In this document: piece by piece, positions 1 through 13,900 of the stretch
How the letters are laid out: every line of letters starts with the position of its first letter
How positions within the stretch are numbered: the first letter of the stretch is position 1
DNA from: Salvator merianae
Taxonomy: Eukaryota; Chordata; Lepidosauria; Squamata; Teiidae
DNA length: 64,000 bases
Assembly: GCA_003586115.2 (NCBI GenBank)
Contig: QVOM02000034.1
Coordinates: 137,368,941 to 137,432,940 of the forward strand
Reading direction: 5' to 3'
Notes under the pieces: generated by a model
What the model saw: the letters and a program-made list of their open reading frames with translations, nothing else
The model's database searches: none
Told to the model about the DNA's origin: nothing
Made by a program: the position numbers and the translations under genes

Positions 1-540
1 ACATGTAACTGGAGCCACACAGGTTTCTGAATATACTTTGAACTTGGTTTTTTCAACTGGATGGTGGACTGAAAGTGTCATCTTCACCCTTATCATGGTC
101 CGATCACTTTCTGCTGAGGTTTAGATTTTCTGTAATTTCACTCCTCTGCAAAGTTGAGGGAACCTGTTCAACTGGTCTGCTTACAGAGGTTGATGGATTA
201 CTTGAATACTCTGGTAGATCTTCCAGTTGCTGTTCCAGCTCTGAATTCATTTCTCATGCACTAAGCTGGGGCAAAAAATACCACATTTGCATGCAGGCCA
301 GATTGAAAACTGTGGTCTCAGCAATGACAGTGGAACTATCGAACTCCTTATCAAAGCCAACAGAGGCTGCAAAGGTAACCTGCTACAGCAGAGGGGCCTC
401 CCTCTTGCTAGTGCAGTGCAGACACACCCTGAGTGGTCTGGGCCTTTTCATTTCTGGTCCTGAACAGCCTTCAGAGGAACCCTTGATAGCACACACTTGG
501 GGTGTCACAATAAATTCAGTGTGATGATTAAAGATTCTAG
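1..540 (-). pseudogene. Degraded coding sequence of unknown origin
   Basis: One minus-strand frame is protein-like over about 530 nt but contains several stops. Readable pieces are TEFIVTPQVCAIKGSSEG, FDSSTVIAETTVFNLACMQM and ELEQQLEDLPEYSSNPSTS. I do not recognise the protein. It could be a worn transposon or retrocopy. A final FIRRM exon was considered, because ELEQQLEDL loosely resembles that C-terminus, but in-frame stops precede it. Confidence 0.35.
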
Positions 541-1117
541 ATTAGTTTTACTGGATCAGATTCAATTACAGGAGCCTCAGGATGCAGACAAGGTGCTTTG
601 ATGAGTATGGCTAAGCAGATCTAGCAGATACTATCAATTCCAGGGGTTAGAAAAGTTCCCCAGAGAGACGTGATGGCTGTACCTGTGAAAGTGACTATCA
701 TGGAGTCCCTCCAACCTAACCCCGACATACAAGATGCTAACAACAACAGGCCTGTGGCTAATATTCCCATCCTGGGTGCTTTTAAGAGTGGTGGCCAGCC
801 AACTCCCAGACACTGTTGGATGAGACAAGTTAACAAGATATATTCCATTCAGGCCTTAGATTTGGGAATTGAAAGTTTGGGACTGATCTTTGTTGAGAGA
901 GGCACAGGGGATATGCTACCCTGTTCATTCTCTGGGGTCTTTCAGTTGCTTTTGATCTCATCAACTTGGTGTCCTTCTGGACAGACGTTTAGAATTAGGG
1001 TTTGGAGTCACTATTTGGTGGCGGTTCAGCTTCTATTTCCTGACTGCTGATTCCAGAAAGTGACAAAGGGAGAACACTGATGAATCCATTAACAATTATG
1101 CTTTGTTGTTCTGTGGG

Positions 1118-1500
1118 GTTCTTGTTTAACATCCACAGAGACCCTGTGAGAAGGTAATTCAGAGATTCAGCTTGAGGTATCATCAATATGCAGATGATGC
1201 CCATCCTCATCTCTTTCATCAGGCAGTATATGTCCTGAATCAGTCTCAGGCACAGCAGTGGACTAGACAAGAGTGCTAGTGGTAAGTAGTCCATTCGTTC
1301 AGGCAAGTGCTGTTCAACCTGTCCTAGATGGAATTGCTCTTTCAGGGCAACCCACTTGATGTAGCCTTGCTACTGGAGGCTCTAATGGCTTCTCTGGCTC
1401 CGAATGTCTTCTGTCAACTGTGGCTGATACTGTAGCTGCATCCTTATCCGTAGGTGGATGGCTCAGCCAGTTACTCATGCCTTGGTATGACAACACACTG
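1118..1500 (+). mobile_element. L3/CR1-like LINE fragment
   Basis: The plus strand reads YHQYADDAHPHLF near 1170-1230, the worn YADD reverse transcriptase motif of the LINE better preserved at 48764-49310. A piece of the downstream domain (LLEALMASLAPNVF) follows near 1370-1410. It is shifted and truncated, and lies in the region left of FIRRM exon 22. Confidence 0.6.
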
Positions 1501-1879
1501 TATGTGAGGCTATGTTTAAAAAAGGCTTAGGTGCAAGGAAGCGTGGTTTCAATTTATTTCATTCTTTTAATTTTGGTTTTATATATTTTGTAGCCATCTG
1601 TGTTTTTGGTGGTTGTCCTGTAAGCCATCCAAAGAATTTTAGTAATTGGGGATGCTCTATCAATTTTGTAAGTTGGTAAGTAGGTAAATAAATAAATAAA
1701 GTTGACAATTTTTGTAGGAAATTCGGTTTGTTGGCTGTATAACTAAAGAATTTAGTTTATGCTGCTAGGTTTTATAAAAGCTCTATTTTAGTACAAATTT
1801 GGGATACCCAGAAACAGTATTTTCGGTATATAAGATCTGACGCCAGATTAAGTTGTCAAGTTTCTTTTTTAAAAAGTAC

Positions 1880-1960
1880 CTTTGACAGGAATCCAATAAC
1901 TTTGCACTTAATTTCTTCTGACGGCAGACATTGTGGAAGTATATCTTCATGGTTTGTTTC
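1880..1960 (-). CDS. FIRRM: FIRRM exon 22 (last one found)
   Basis: 27 codons: ETNHEDILPQCLPSEE, then KVIGFLSK. The acceptor is GTATTAAG after a T tract and the donor is GTACTT. About 100 C-terminal residues should follow to the left, but I found no convincing exon for them before position 1. Confidence 0.94.
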
Positions 1961-4900
1961 CTTAATACAAAAAAAAGAACAAGGAATGAGTGGCAACCCA
2001 GTTTTTAAAACTCCATGCTTTCCAGAGTGATGCACCAAAGCACAGTGTTAGACCAAGAGTTTTCCCTAATGCTTATATAGCTACTGAACTATGCTACTAG
2101 CATACTCTCAAAATTCCACATGTGTATAACAACTGCTGCCATACCAGCCTTCACCATAGGTCCCAGAGTGGTTTACACATTAAAAAAAAAAACATATTGC
2201 AAATCCATTACTTAAATATTCTAAGATTAGGCAGGGTCCTGCATAAGTGTTGCCTGTATCCTTGCATCTGAGGGATTTGATGGAATCATCCCTTACAGGG
2301 CAGATGGAGCGGCCCTGTGTCCCCTCTGTCTTCCTCTGCTGGAAGGTAGATGGCTGCCTCCTGTTGACAGTTGAGGGCGAGGGACTTGGTGGGATCGTCC
2401 CTTACAGGGCAGATTACTATTACTATTCCAATTACTATTACTGTGTAATTGGAAATTGTTATGTTGCCTAGCTGCAGGGACCATTCTCACACAGAACTGC
2501 TAGAAACTGTAGTTTACTGCTGCTAGCAATACACGTGTTGCAGAACCTTGGACCCTTACCTCCTGCTGCTACTATATATCTCAAGTAGTCAGTGCCCTGC
2601 TACTTTTGCAAGTCCCTCCTCACTCCACGATCCAGGTGTCACCTACTTTTCAACATTTCGCCAGCAAGTGCCACCTGGTTTTACATCCCATCTTTTCCAG
2701 ACCCTCATTACTGTCTCACCTGATAATGCAGCTGTGATGTGTTACCAATCTCCTAGCACAGCCTGCTAAGAACACAGGGAAGCAGGGCTTAACAAGAATG
2801 TGTTAAACCAGTTTACAACAGGTATGTCTGATTCTTCCTTTCAGAGGTGTGCAAAATGCTGTTTCAAAATAGTGACTACCCTCAAAGCCCCTTATTTAGG
2901 GCCCCCAAGAGGGAAAGGAACCCTTACCTGGGCACATCTGGGAGCCTTTCCTTCCATCAGGCCACCTAGAATTTGCAGGGGCCAAGCTCTGACATCACAT
3001 TATGACATCATAGCTCCATGAGATGAATGCTCAGGCCTCTCAAGGGGGCATGGCTCTTTCCAAACAATGTTTGCATACTGCTCACAAATATATTTAATTA
3101 CAGTCTTAAAATTCCATTATTTTAGCTAAGTCATGGCCATTTCCTTGTAACTAAAAAAGCACAGTTAGACTTCCTCTTACCTCTGCAAACTGAGTGAAGG
3201 CTTCTGTGGCATGTTGATGAATCAGCCAGTTATCATTGGCAAGCAAAGAAGCAAACAGACAGGGCAGCTTGGACAGAATCTGTATCTAACAAGTGAACAT
3301 AATAATTTCTGCATTAAGTCTGTATTTTTCTTTTTCCTGGAATCAGAACTGAAAAGACAACCCTGATAGTACCTCCCAGAACTGCAGGCAACAATTGGTG
3401 ACTGTGGTTACGGTCCCTTAAGGCTTAGCAGATGTATTGCAACAAACGCTTTCACAGTTTAGAATCCAGTGATTTGGAGGTCAGTCAAAAGCTTATTCCA
3501 AAATAAATCTGTAGTCTTTAATTATGATTATCTCAATCTAAAGATTTGTGCTTGCGTTAGAAGCCATTCTTTGCATCTCTAAGGTACCACAAGATTCATT
3601 GTTTTCACTACAGACTGTGATTACTGTACTTTTTGGAGGAAAGAAATCTCTGCCATAAATAAAAAACTGGCATATTTCAGGTGGTCTTATTCTTCAGCAC
3701 CATCTCATCATTTCTTTCCAGTCAGCTTTCAAAAAATAATTATTAGCAAGTTCAAAGCACCACAATTAACAAACTGTGGCCTAAGTGACCTAGCAGAAAA
3801 CACTCTTGGCATTCTTTAGCCACGGTTCCAGGTATTTATTTTCAATCATAAATTACATGTTATAGACTAAAAAAAAAAAAAAATCAGTCCTTTTGGTGCA
3901 TTTACCTGGAAATCTGGTGGAAGAAGGAGTTTTCCCAACGATGAAAGAAAATCTAAGATGGCAACGAGAACATGATCTTGAGGGTTAAGTTGGAGAAGGG
4001 AACTCTGTATTGTAAATACCTATAGGAACAGAAAAAAACTAAAATCTTTAAGGCTACTATACTTGTGCATAAATTTTTGTGGTCTAGAACCTTGTTATCA
4101 GAAGCATGAATCCTACAGAAGTGTTTCTCAACCTTTTCCCAGCCATGGCCCACCTCCAACCTTGTTTCCTTCCTGTGCCCCCCCCCCCCCCGTCCTCCTG
4201 AGTGTGTGCAGTGGTGGAGTGTGGAAGTGGGAAGGAGAAAGAAGCCCCCTGTAGGCCCCCTTGGAATATCCTGGGGGCTCACAGGGGGCCATATGGCCCC
4301 CAGTTGAGAAACGCTGCTATAGAGAATGAGGGAGCACACAGATAGAGAGAGAACATTTGGTTCCACTCAGAAAAGAATGGATGCCCTTTGCAACATGAAC
4401 TTCTGCTGCCATCGTTAGCCTTCAAGTGATGCACTGTACGTGCCCAGATGCCGATCGTGTTTAAAGTTCTTTAATATTACCACTGACACGAGACTTAACA
4501 CTCAACCAGGATTAAGATTCAGAAGGGATCATGCATTTCATAGGTTACTCCTAAGCACAGAGATGAGTGGTGTTAAGCTTGCATTGGGCCTGAGAACGAG
4601 AGAAAGACTCAGTAGCCAGGAAGAAAATCCCGTGTGAGAATCTGTCTTTCCAAGGTTCACTGTCAAGCTGTAATGGTTTTTTCTTTAAATCATGGTTTTG
4701 TTTTATCCTGTAAACCAACTGCTGCCTACTAGTTTTATGAGATACAAAAAGCACAAGGTCAGCTGTGCCTTTTGAGGGTCAGATTTCCTAAGACAGCAAG
4801 AAAACAGAAAAGATGACTGCAGTATCATCATCACAGCTTGTTTTCCCAGTACCAGGATAATTCTGTGACAGCACACCATCCACAATGGTATCATTGTGCA

Positions 4901-7900
4901 GCCCTGCTCCCTCACGTTCAGAGCAGGTCAGAAGACTGAAGCTAGAACAGGTGTGCCAAGGAAGCACTTAATCTGGTTCCCAAAGGGCTGGCAAAGACAC
5001 ACTAATGTGCCTAAGCACTCAAAGTGTGTGGCTGCTCAGAATTACTCAAACAAATGTTTTGCACGCCTCTACGTTTTATGGCAACTAATATGATCGCGGG
5101 GCTGGAGCTGTTCCCCAGTGAGGAATGGGGTTTCATCATTTAGAAAAAAGGCAGGAAAGAGGGGACGTAGTAAAGGGCTCTAAAATTAAAAGGCCTTTTT
5201 AGAAAAAGGAGAAACAAAAGGAAGCATTTTTTCATATAGCACACAGTTTAATTGCCACCACAAGATAGGGTAATGTCTTCCAGTTGGATAGCTTTTAGAA
5301 AGCCTCACAGGTTTATCAGTGTCTGCTTAGCTGGATGGACACGCAAGTACAGTACTGCATGGAAGATGATATGCCTCTGCAGACAAGTTGCTGGAGGGCT
5401 GCAGGTAAAAACAGGGCACAGATGTCCTGCTTGTGGGCTAGGATGAGATGGAAGTTTGGCCTGATCCATCAGGGCACTTTTGTTCTTACTATTTCTTACC
5501 TGAATTAGCAACTCTGGCTCCAACATATGGATAAAAAACTGCAGAAGTTGAAACATCAAGCAAATGGTCTGCTGCAGACATGGAAGACGGGAGACCTTTA
5601 TCGAACAAGAAGAACAAATTAAAAAGGTTTCTGAAATCGCAGACTGAATATTTAATGACAATTGATGTCAGCATGGTGGTTATCACAGACAGCAGGCTAA
5701 AGAACTCAACCATGTTTTCCAGTTAGCAAAATTCATACTATTTTAAAACTAACATAATATGTACTCTTCTCCTAAACCGAATGCGTGAAGTCAGCTATTA
5801 AACAGCGTGATTAAACAGGTCATCACTAACTTTGCAGAACTCCAGTTTGGGGTCTTTGCCATAGGAGGAAAAATTGATTTGTGAAAAGTGGAAGCACATA
5901 GAAATGCAACAAGTGAAAAACATAATAAGGCTACACAAAAAGCTGTTTCAAAGCGTGTAATTGTGATAGATTGTTGTTTGACACCCTGAAAACTTAACAT
6001 GTGGGGCCCCTCAGGGATCAATCTTCTCTCTCATGTTCTTTAACTTTTATATGAAGCTGCTGGGAGAGGTCATCAAGAGATTTGGGGTGAGGTGCCATCA
6101 ATACATATGTTGATGATACCTACTTCTACCTCTCTATGCAATCCGAATCAGGAGAGGCAGCTGAAGTGCTTAAAAGAAGCTTGGAGGCAGTAATGGGCTG
6201 GATGGGGGCCACGAAATTGAATGTGAATTCAGGCAAAACTGATGTGCTGTGTGTTACAGGGCATCAGATCCATGAAGTAGAAAGGCATCCTGTGCCCAAT
6301 AGGGTTATACTGACCTGGAAGGGACAGCTGCAAAATATGGGGGTACTCTGCTGACCCTTGAAGCTCAGGTGCAGGCAGTGGCCAACAGAGCCTACTAAGG
6401 CCCTAAACACTTTAAACTCAAAGGAATGCCTCCTCCCATATAGACCTTCCAGTGCTTTGTGCTATACTGGTGAGGCCCTCTTGGCTGTGCCACCACCGTC
6501 AGTACTTAAAGAGATCAGGATACACGAGAGCGCCCTCCTGGCGATAGCCCCCAGACTGTGGACTAGCCTTGCCTCAGAGATGCTTCAGGCACCTTAACTA
6601 TATACAGTGAGACGTCTGGGGAAGAAGTATCTCTTTACCCTAGCCTTTAAATAAACATCTCCTGTTCCCCCTTCAGGCACTACTGTTTATTCTTTTAGTG
6701 TATTCATTTTAAATTGGGTTTTAATTTTGGTTTTGATTTTAACCCCCCTCCCCCAAAAGCCTTTGGGATAGGGTCGGTATGTATGCAAAACGGCCGTATG
6801 CCTCTTATGTGAGGGCTGAGGTCCTTTCAAACGTCTTGAAAGAACACTTGAGATGGGTTTCCATCTTTCAGTCCAAAGGATCCGGATCCTTCAGATTGGG
6901 CTCATTCTGGGGCAACACACTGGTAGATGTGAGAGCTCTAGTGGGCAGATCCACAACTGGGACTGAAGGGCCCAAATCCGGAGCTGTGCAGAGTTGCTTG
7001 GGAACCAAAAGCAATTTTCTGGAGGAGCACAGAGGTACTAGGAGGACTGAAAAACCGGGAGCACCTTGGTGGCCAGTGGCTGGGCCAGCAAAAGCCCCCT
7101 GGACCTCAGCAGCCAGGACAGAGGGGGCCTAGGAAGGGGCCTGAAGGTTCTAAAGAGAGATAATCCTGTCTATCATGGGGGTGTTGGTTCTCGGCAATGG
7201 AAAAGCGAAGCATGGAATGTCAGGCGGGTCTGTGAGGGAACTGTCCGGAGTGAAGGTCAGGGTCAGACAATGTGAAGTCCTCCTGGAACTCACCTTCTTC
7301 TGGCAAGGAGTGCTGAGAAGTGTGTCCTAGTCCCCCCCCAAAAAGTCTGGAGGGTGAGCGAGGCTGACTGGTGGCCTAAGGAATGGGAGAGCCTAGAAAC
7401 AAGGGAGCTTTTAAAAGAGCGGCTCCTGCCCCTGGAGCGGATCCTTCTGCATTTTGAGGCCCCGTGTCTCCTGTGCCATGAGTGGTGATCCAAAGAGGAG
7501 GAGGAAGACAAAGATGAAGACGAGGAAGAAGCTCTGCCCCTCCTCGGTTTCTTGTGCCTGTGCTTCTCCTGGTGGACTGTGTGCAGGGCTTCTACCAGGA
7601 AGGCACTGCCAGCCTCCTGGCCTGCAGAAAAGTAAATGCCTGAAGAGGCTCTGTACCACTTGTGCTGGGTGTGACTGGAGGGGAGGGCTCCATAAGTGCC
7701 AGGGCTCATCCCCTGTTCCCTGTTGCAAGCATTGCGGGGGGGGGGGGAGATCAGCAAGGCCAGTGGTACAGGCACACAGCTTTGTAGAGGTCAGGGGCTG
7801 AGGGGGGCTCACCCAATGTTGCTGCTGCTAGCAGGGGCTGTGGCAGTGATCTGGTGAAGGCAGGAGCCACAGCGGCAAACCAGTGAAGGTGGGAGCCACG

Positions 7901-10900
7901 GGCCAAAGGCAAGAAGCTGGTAGGCCAGGGAAGTTGAGCCACAAAGGCCTGAAGCGCCTGCACGTGGCATGGTGAAGGCTGTGCAAAGACGCGGAGGGTG
8001 AGGTCCTCTGGGAGGGCCCTGACCCCAAAAACTTCACCTCAGAGAGAAAACACTTGCCCACTTTTTCCTGAGGACATTCTTCTATGGTAGGGGGCAACAA
8101 CCTCCCAAGAAGCAAAACCAAGTGGTGCGGGGCGAGAAAAAAATCCCCCCACCCCGGCACTGCTGACGCAAGGTGATGGCAAGGAGCAATGAAAGGTAAC
8201 TGGGGTTTGGGCAAGCAGCTTGGTGTTTTTATATGCAAGGGCATGTGCCCTCTGTTGGCATCCCATTCTGTCCCGTGTTCGGAAGTCCTCTAAGAAGCAT
8301 CATAACTAGTAACAGCCATGACTGGCAAAGAGAAGCTGCTCCCAATCACGGGTAGCTATGGAACACTAAATTGTGCTCTGCAATTTGACAGATGAGATGG
8401 CCCTGTGCTGTGCCTGCACGATCGTGTGATTGTGCCTGCACAATCCACAGAGCTGCTGGTCGCTATGGCAGCGGCTAGGCACTTCCCAGCTGCTGTCATA
8501 GGGAAGTTCAGGAACAGGATACCAGCATTAGTGGTGGAAATGCTGGTATCCTGCTCATAATTCACCCTAGGGCCCTGCAGTGCAGACAGTGTGCAAAAGT
8601 GCGCAAGTGCTCCAAATATCTTAGAACTCACAGAGAAGGGAGGCAAGATGATGCACCATGCAAGGGAGAATTCTTTACCTGTGTGTCCCCTAGAATTGTA
8701 AAGAACTGGCCAATAATTCCAGTAAGTGCTGTTCGCTGCTCCACCTTCACTGTCTCTTCAGCAGTTTGGCACAAGGAGAGCAAAGCAGTGAGAGCAGTGT
8801 TCTGTCAGAGAAGAAGAGATACGAGAAGTTAAGCTGTGGATAAAAAAGACCACAATAAGAAGTCTCAGCACAAAAATTAAGTGACTTTATAAATTCTTTC
8901 ACTAGCATAATTAATGCAAGTCAATAAGGCTTTGTTCTTTGATAAATGCAAGCACCACCCACAAACAGCAACTATCAAAACACACTGAATTATTCCTTTG
9001 AAATCTCAAAACTTGTGAGAAAGAGTGCACTCTGGTAAATGAACGCCCTGAATTGTTTGTACCAATCACACAAATTCCTAGAACTCAAAATATCTATATC
9101 TATATATTTAGTAAGAGGTACTACTTCAATATATAAACAACACAATTTTGATAAAAATGCAAAAGTTTTGGCCTTGTCAGAGACATTTTTTACCATAGTT
9201 TTTGCTTCAGAAGTTAGATTTCATTCAGTTAAAACTCTTCTTACCACTTGTGAGAGTTCCTCTAAGGATTTTTTGCTGCTCAGCCACTCTTGGCAATGAA
9301 TAAATCCTGATTCAAAAATCTCATGAGCAACTTGCTGTCTAAGCAGAGGTACCAGGGCCTGAAGAGAAAGATGCTGCCACAATAAAAGGTTTTCTGTTTC
9401 TTTTGGAGGAAATTTCTGAATAAACTTCACCTGTCATAAAGGAGATGAAATTGTTCAACAGGGCCCTTTACAAATGAAGGAAAACAAACTATACTCTGTA
9501 TAAATCTCTAGTAAGGCACTCAAACCAGAAAGCAGGCTCAAAACTGTAAAGCAATCTACACAGGAGAGCAACTTGGCACAACCTTGAGAGATTTAATTTA
9601 TTTATTGGATTTATATGCCGCCCCTCTCCGAAGACTCGGTGTAAAATGTCTCTGCACAGGGATTCCTTAGGATCAGATTTCTCCTGTAGATGCAACCAAA
9701 GTGCTTTCATGGGTGGCAAGCAGTGCCCTGCTATATCCACTCTGCAAAGAAACTCTCTGTATTTATAAAGAACATTTATGGCACCTCACTCAAAAAAAAA
9801 GAGAAACATTTCATCTAGTAGATGCTGACAGCAGAATTGGTCTTCAAATTTATTTGCGAGGTAAAATAGCAAGCTGAAATATTTTGCTAAATGAAAAGGT
9901 AGGTTAGAACCTCAAATTTCCATTCTCATGAAATGAAAGCAGTCAGGGGAGTGAAATTTGAGAATGGTACCAAACTAGGGTGAGGAAATACCTTCTAATC
10001 CTACTTCCACAGTATATTAAACTCTGATTAATATCATCCTGAAAAAACACATTACAGGAAATTGGAACTTCCACATCTGATTAACAGGCCTGTTTTGACT
10101 TGGAACAAAACTCAAAAAAAATAGAAAAACCATTCTGATCTGTGGAACTTTCTAATCCATTCTGAGTGTTCCAGGCACAGGGAATAATGCAGAAGCTGTT
10201 TTAAGTTGCCTGTTTAATATGGAGGGTACTGAAGCACCCTAAATGGAGTGGGAAGAAAGAAGGAAACCTTCTAGCTACCTCCCAACCCATGAAATATTCC
10301 AATAAATCAGGTAATTTAAAGGAAATTTTAGGAAACAATGAGGCTTCAGAAGAAGCTTTAAAAATTCCTGGGTTAAAGTGGCAGGCAGGGGACATCTTGC
10401 CCTGCCAGCCAACCAATTTCCGATGCCCTGGCTTTATATTTTGTCTGAAGAAAACTGAAACAACCATCCCATACCACAGATAGATATGTCACCTTTTTGA
10501 TGGAAGCACTCGATCTACAGAATTCCCCCTATGATAAATATCAACACTTAAGCCCAACTCCCTCAAATCCGGCAAACTGTTAAAACTCTCCATTCTACAA
10601 AAGTCTGAGCTGAATGCATAAATGCTCGTGCAGCATTTCTATCTGGGAATTATCATCTATATGATGTCTGTGTAATATTTTGTTACCTGACCTTGGTGCT
10701 TTCTAAAAAGCAGGTAAGTACATAAAATATTCTGATTTTTTAAAATTTCCTCTTAACAGCACAGACAAAAACAAAAACACCCTGAACTAAAAAGTTATGT
10801 TTATTGGTTAGTCTTGCCAAATCAGTCTGACCAAGCAAAACTGCTTTCCTGCACAGTCAGCAAAACCTTAAGTGATTAATCAGACTGCAGCCCAAATATT

Positions 10901-13900
10901 TATAGGCAGGCATGTCAGGAGAGGATGAAATAATACTTGCCTGGTGATCCGCGGCCATCAGGAAAAGCAGGCGTCTTAAAAGTACTCCCAGTAGAGAAAC
11001 CTGATAACACTCTGTTGGACAAGCTTTTATCTACATTTGGAGGAGAAATTGTTTGCTCATAATACGCAATGCTCTTATTAGCACATAAGCCTTTTTGTAA
11101 GAAAACAATATCTAATAAACTTTTTTTAAAAAATGGTTGAAGTCTAAAACTATACATTTATCAGACAGTTTTCCATGGGGGGCAGGGGGTGCAAAGCTTC
11201 AGGAAGTGGGGGTGGACTGTTTGGTAGGGGGGCTGGAAGGGAGGTTTGGTTGGTTGTCTACTCCAGCTACTCCCTGCGGACAGCTTGGAACCGCCTTGGT
11301 GTGGCCATGATCCAGTTTCTACCACAGGAATGAAAGGAGCCCTATGAAGATGAGTTGGCTCGAAAAAAAGTACGTCTAGGGAAGGAAGACCTCCTATCCC
11401 TACCCCTGTTTGCGCTCTAAGAAGGCAAGGTCGAAGACATGACCATCTTTTTGTCTTTGGCCTCGACCAGGACCTTCTTAAGAACATCTTCACCGAAGAG
11501 CTGTTGTCCTTTGAAGGGGTAGCTGGCCACCTGTAGCTTTGAGGCAAAGTCAGCGTTCCAACGACAGAGCCACAGGAGTCTTCTTGCAGCCGTGGAAGAG
11601 GCTGCAGATTTGGCAGCGAGCTGCATAGCATCCAAAGAAGCACCTGTGCAGAAGGCAAGCCTCTTTTGCACTTCCTTTAAAAGGGGCCGAGAGTGTTTAG
11701 ACTGGCCGGGGTCTCCACACACCTCATCCAACCAATGAAGGCCTGCTCTGACAAAAACAGAAGAAGCCAAAGCAGCTCTGGCTCCCAGGGAATCCACTTC
11801 GAATGACCTCTTTAAAAGTGCTTCCACCTTCCTTTCCAAAGAATCTTTCAGATTTGCCTCTGACTTCCTTGGCAAAATGTGATTGGATACCAGAGTAGTC
11901 TATTCTGAGGAGCAGCCAAGACTAGAAGCCTCTGTGAGCAACCAGGGCATGTTCCAGGGAGTCTGGCTGCTGGGCAGGGCCGCAGGAACTGGCTGAGAGG
12001 CTGCCGAGTCACCGCACGAAAAAGGTGCATCCTCTGTGTGCCGTAGTGACTCCGTCATTTGACTGGGCAGCTGTGTGGTGGAGGGAGAGTCTGTGGCCAC
12101 AAGGAGGCTGCCAAGCACAACTGCGGGAGTCCAGGGCAACGCGCAAGCCAGGTCTGTCAAAGGGTGCGGTAAACATCTCACTGCTGAGGCAGGGGCGTCC
12201 AAAAACGCAGCCGCGGCCGAAAAACTGCCCTCGGGGGCGGGCAGTGGGTCCCGCTTCACTGGGGATGTGCTGCTAATGAAACGCCCCCTACGTGGCGAAT
12301 CTCCTCCCAAAGGCGGAGGGGAGAAGGCTAGCGGTGGCATGAGCCGCGTTGCCAGAAGATGGAGGGCTCTCACTTGTTCTGCTGAGGGCTCTGAAAAAAT
12401 CCAGCTAAGAAGGCCAGCGGGAGATCCTCTACGCCTTCGATATGGACCTCCGGGAGCCTAGGGGAAGGCTGCAGCCCCCAAGGCTTGGCAGCCATGCAAG
12501 GCCCACATGAGGCAGGAGAAAAGGCGGGAAGAAGGCCCACCTAGCAGAGTAAAAATCACGCTGGTACGAAGAGAATATTTATTGTCAGTTTAGGCACCTC
12601 CTATTGGTCAAATGAAAAGAAGCAGTGAGAGTTAACCCTAGCTGTGCCAGTTAGGAGGAAAGTTCTCTTGAGAATTACCACTTTACAATAAATGGTTTGC
12701 ACAAACTACCTGCATGGCTCAGACAAATGAGCCAAACCACAAAAACTTAAGTCAAAATCTTACAGATAAATATTTAACAAATAAAGAAAATTGAGAAATT
12801 CCAGAAGAAAATAATGTAAACAATTTCAAGAATGTTTAACTCTGCCTGATTTTTTGCAAAATTTGTACTTATTGTGTACTTTAATATTTTGCTGATAATT
12901 TATGTGCACCGACCAGGAAACCACATCCAACAATTAAACTTCAGATTGGCAGACTCTTATCACTTATGAACTAGTAAATTTCATTACATTCTATCCAGTC
13001 TTTTACTAAATTAGAAACCAGAAATACAGCAGTATTATAGAAGTGCCAGAGGAGATTAAGGTAAGAAATTAAGATTTCTTGTTTAGAACTAAATCTAGAT
13101 TTAAATAGACATTAGATTAGCTTTTTAACACACTTAAGTTACATCTTCGACTATGGCAGTAATACTTTCTTCTAATACAGAAAAACCCATTCTGCTTACC
13201 AAATCTGCTATTACAAATGCATGATGTGTACACAGGTCAGCTGTTCCATACCTGAAAGATAAGAAATAAAGCAAAATTATCTGATGATTCAGCAGGTCTT
13301 GTTACTCTACACTGGAACATTTATTTCTTTATTAGATGTAAATACCACGGATTTCCAAAGACTTTAAAGGTAAAACATAAACTCAAAATAAATACAAAAA
13401 TAATTATAATTAATCATGTACTCGGAAAACTTAGATTCAAGTCCCTGTTTAGTCTTGAAGCTTATTTTTTTATTTATTTAGTTAGAGAGGAATAATATAT
13501 TGCCCTGTACCTCAGTCTCAGGGCAGTTAACAATCAGTTAAAATTATTAAAAAGTAAAACAAAATAAAATGAACTAATTGCTACAAGCCAAATTAATCAG
13601 GTAGGTTTTTAAAAGGCACAGGAAGCTACCTGGTATTCAAATCTCTCACATCACTAACATCGGAACAGGAGAAAACTGAAAGGAGATAACTATAGTACTG
13701 GCAGGTTGGACAGTCTTTGTTAAAGACAGCGTGCATTACTTTCCTATATCAGCAAAAATCTAACAGCTTTTGCCCTTTGGGACAGCTGTCTGCCTTCCAT
13801 CCATTTCTTTTCTTACCGGGCAAGGAAACACCACACATCCATAGCCAAAAGAGTTGTGATCATGTTAGAACTAAGTACAGCTTCCAGTAGAGAACATTCC

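Noticed and set aside
75..524. 149-codon plus-strand open frame
   Set aside because: It is antisense to the better protein-like minus frame and has no family resemblance. The long frame is probably chance.
7290..7812. Overlapping frames of 115-161 codons on both strands
   Set aside because: GC-rich, low-complexity sequence keeps several frames open. Only the weak DIRS gag resemblance is retained.
11417..11875. Host gene candidate of 152 codons
   Set aside because: The motifs match a DIRS gag domain that recurs near 15960, and there are no flanking splice sites in a conserved gene model.
12025..12461. Plus-strand GC-rich frames (83 and 128 codons)
   Set aside because: They are antisense to DIRS gag sequence and show only composition-driven openness.
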